From positions 1-64,000 of the forward strand of contig DAHUZB010000010.1 in NCBI GenBank assembly GCA_027306785.1: a stretch of DNA of 64,000 nucleotides. The letters are read 5' to 3'. A model generated the notes under the pieces. It saw only the letters and a program-made list of their open reading frames with translations, did not search any database and had not been told where the DNA came from. Positions 62,355 through 64,000 of the stretch are shown piece by piece. The first letter of the stretch is position 1; every line of letters starts with the position of its first letter. The DNA comes from Vulcanimicrobiota bacterium (lineage in GTDB: Bacteria; Vulcanimicrobiota; Vulcanimicrobiia; Vulcanimicrobiales; Vulcanimicrobiaceae). Made by a program: the position numbers and the translations under genes.

Positions 62355-63881
62355 TTAGAGCCCGTCCTCACGTAGCTTCGCAAGGAGCTGATATTCGCCC
62401 GTGACTGCGAATGCGCGATAAATGCGTTGCTTGTGTATGCGGACCGTATTCGGGCTCATCGAGAGCCGTGCTGCGATTGCCTCGGTTGCTAATCCTTCGT
62501 CCTTGATAAGGGTAACAATTTCGTTTTGCCGCCTCGTCAGGCGCTCCGGCACATTGCGGCCAAGAGTGGCTAAGCGCTTGTACTCGACGCCCAGAAAGCT
62601 CCTCGGAAACGTCTCCGCGTCCGCCTTTGCCCGCTGAAGCCACTGTTGACCTCCGCTGAGACGGAAGAGGAGCAGCGCCAAGTTTGCGGCGCGCCAGCGA
62701 TATCCGTAGCGCTCAAATATAACGATCGCAGCTGTCGCATGACGCTCGGCTTTACGGCGACTGTGTCTGGCCGCACACACGAATGCAGCCGCCTCATCGC
62801 GGAATGCGCGTAGCCGTTCGTCGTGCGCAAAACTAATGTGAGCAGGAACTGCAACTTTGTCCGCCTGATCAAGATAGCCGATAGCCAGATCAACATCGAC
62901 GTCTGACATCAAACGGGCCAACAAAAGCAGTCCGCCTACCTCTTCACCCTTTACCGCATCCCACTCTATCGAGCGCGCGCATCGTCGAGCCTCCCCGAGT
63001 TCGATGCGTTGATGGACACCTTCGCGCGATGCTGCGGCAATCCAAGCGCGGTCCAGGTGAACGAGCATTTGCTGGTAAGGCGTTGCCGCAATCGAGAAGG
63101 CTTCCGCAAGCTCCTCTCCGGCAAGCAAGTGTTGGCCACGCATTGCATGGGCCCATGCCGTCGTGCGTAAGACGGAAAAGCGCTCATCCGCCAAATCGTG
63201 GGTCCATTGGATATCGTCGTAGCCTTCGACACAGGCAATCGCATCGGTATCGACCGTCTCTCGCGCCAACGCAGCTAGAACGCGCAGTGTTCGTGCGGCA
63301 ATAATGCAATTTCCACGATCGCTGGCGAGTTGTAGGCCCACGTAAAGGCAGTCCAATTGAGATCGAATGTTGCGCTGAAATGCCAGGCACCAACCTCGAA
63401 AAAACCAGTTCATCTCGCTCCGATCGGTTTCATTGATCGAGTCGAGTTCGGAAAGCGCCCGGACGTAGTCGCCTGCGGCGAGTCGAGCCGAAGCACGGTA
63501 GCAGGCAACATCGTCGTCGACCGCAGCCGCTGCGCCGTCAAGTACATCTAGCGAGGTCTTCACGTCGCCCGTCGATGCAAGACAGGCCGCGAGAATCGCT
63601 TGCACCAGCGGGTCCCGATCGATATCCGAGATCACGCGCCCGACGTTCGCAATCAGCGTCACGGCATCTTTACGGCGCCCGCACCAATAAAGCACTTGCG
63701 TCTCCAGCCGCACGCGTTCGCGCGAAAGCGACTGATACGCCAAGGCGTCCAATGCCGCGGCAAAAGCGCCACGACGGAATAAAACATACGCGTCAACAAG
63801 CGGCGAGGCACAGCCGCTCGAGTCCGAAGCCCACACATGAGTGACCTTCGCGCTCTCGAGCGCCTGACCTCGTCGCCGCAC
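62355..63881 (-). CDS. LuxR-type regulator with helical repeat sensor region
   Basis: This 508-aa protein has an N-terminal region of about 430 residues composed of TPR-like helical repeats (FAAALDALAYQSLSRERVRL, LVQAILAACLASTGD, HATAAIVIFERYGYRWRAA). A C-terminal LuxR helix-turn-helix follows (LTRRQNEIVTLIKDEGLATE, AIAARLSMSPNTVRIHKQRI). It likely binds a peptide or protein signal through the repeats. It starts at GTG 63881, five bases after the stop of the repetitive-peptide gene, so the two form an operon. No phosphoacceptor domain is present. Confidence 0.85.
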   Translation of the reverse strand: MRRRGQALESAKVTHVWASDSSGCASPLVDAYVLFRRGAFAAALDALAYQSLSRERVRLETQVLYWCGRRKDAVTLIANVGRVISDIDRDPLVQAILAACLASTGDVKTSLDVLDGAAAAVDDDVACYRASARLAAGDYVRALSELDSINETDRSEMNWFFRGWCLAFQRNIRSQLDCLYVGLQLASDRGNCIIAARTLRVLAALARETVDTDAIACVEGYDDIQWTHDLADERFSVLRTTAWAHAMRGQHLLAGEELAEAFSIAATPYQQMLVHLDRAWIAAASREGVHQRIELGEARRCARSIEWDAVKGEEVGGLLLLARLMSDVDVDLAIGYLDQADKVAVPAHISFAHDERLRAFRDEAAAFVCAARHSRRKAERHATAAIVIFERYGYRWRAANLALLLFRLSGGQQWLQRAKADAETFPRSFLGVEYKRLATLGRNVPERLTRRQNEIVTLIKDEGLATEAIAARLSMSPNTVRIHKQRIYRAFAVTGEYQLLAKLREDGL

Positions 63882-63886
63882 CGTGA

Positions 63887-64000
63887 CTAGAAGCCGCCCC
63901 CGATGGTATCGGCCGCGGTTACTGTCGGCGCCACGGCTTTAAATCCGCCACCGATCGTGTCCGCGGGCGTCACGACCGGGGCTTTAGCCGTGAACCCCCC
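63887..64000 (-). CDS. Partial gene for a repetitive C-terminal peptide
   Basis: Only the last 37 codons are in the window. They encode two near-identical units, VTPADTIGGGFKAVAP and VTAADTIGGGF with stop, plus the end of a third, GGFTAKAP. So the full protein carries tandem copies of ADTIGGGFKA-like sequence. It is directly upstream of the LuxR gene. The start, length and export signal lie outside the window. Confidence 0.65.
   Translation of the reverse strand, partial: GGFTAKAPVVTPADTIGGGFKAVAPTVTAADTIGGGF

Overview
The window is high-GC bacterial DNA with dense, tightly packed genes and almost no spare intergenic space. The gene repertoire suggests a diderm from an under-described phylum. 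It includes TonB-family proteins, many lipoproteins with a run of glycines after the lipidated cysteine, an AfsR/SARP-type regulator with a BTAD domain, a polyphenol-oxidase-like tyrosinase and a seven-gene arginine operon. My best guess is Candidatus Eremiobacterota (WPS-2, Vulcanimicrobium relatives). This is an inference from gene content; no 16S gene is present.

Layout. 1-2700: tRNA-Gly(CCC), a DUF4239 protein, a membrane protein, a DUF5069 protein and a dienelactone hydrolase. 2700-14030: a minus-strand operon of secreted or lipid-anchored proteins (an S53 peptidase, beta-propeller lipoproteins and others), divergent from a large SARP/BTAD-ATPase-TPR regulator. 14030-16360: a tRNA cluster (Phe, Asp, Val-CAC, Val-GAC) with clear promoters and terminators, a TonB-family protein and a thioesterase. 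16380-19260: tyrosinase and a PadR regulator with its membrane partner. 19300-25700: a phosphate-scavenging neighbourhood (histidine acid phosphatase, phospholipase C/acid phosphatase-like protein, pstS-pstC-pstA without pstB) with a possible Pho box. 25740-29690: thrS, a lipoprotein and an MFS transporter.

30200-36390 holds the most unusual module. It is a seven-gene operon encoding a vWA protein, a PP2C-like phosphatase and a kinase fused through one membrane span to a TonB-type C-terminal domain. These sit with membrane, lipoprotein and glycine-zipper partners. It resembles TerY-P triads but is wired into the envelope. 36500-47300: secreted proteins, a six-hairpin glycosidase, a HicBA module with a frameshifted hicA, a HipBA module, tsaD and membrane or lipoproteins.

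47300-55700 is an arginine regulon. argF-argR-argG-argH-argC-argJ-argD are joined mostly by 4-base start/stop overlaps, divergent from argB, with two ARG-box-like palindromes between argF and argB. 55700-59800: a coiled-coil repeat protein, an oligopeptide-binding lipoprotein and small secreted proteins, one followed by a decayed partial copy of itself. 59950-64000 has a different base composition. It carries a solitary Z1-domain helicase-like protein, a LuxR-type regulator and the end of a gene encoding a repetitive peptide.

A dispersed repeat (starts TGTCACCCTGAGC, ends GTCGAAGGGC) occurs at nine loci, always in the same orientation. It has entered coding sequences: it adds a 44-residue insertion to ArgG, new C-terminal tails to ArgD, HipA and a secreted protein, and the N-region of a lipoprotein signal peptide.
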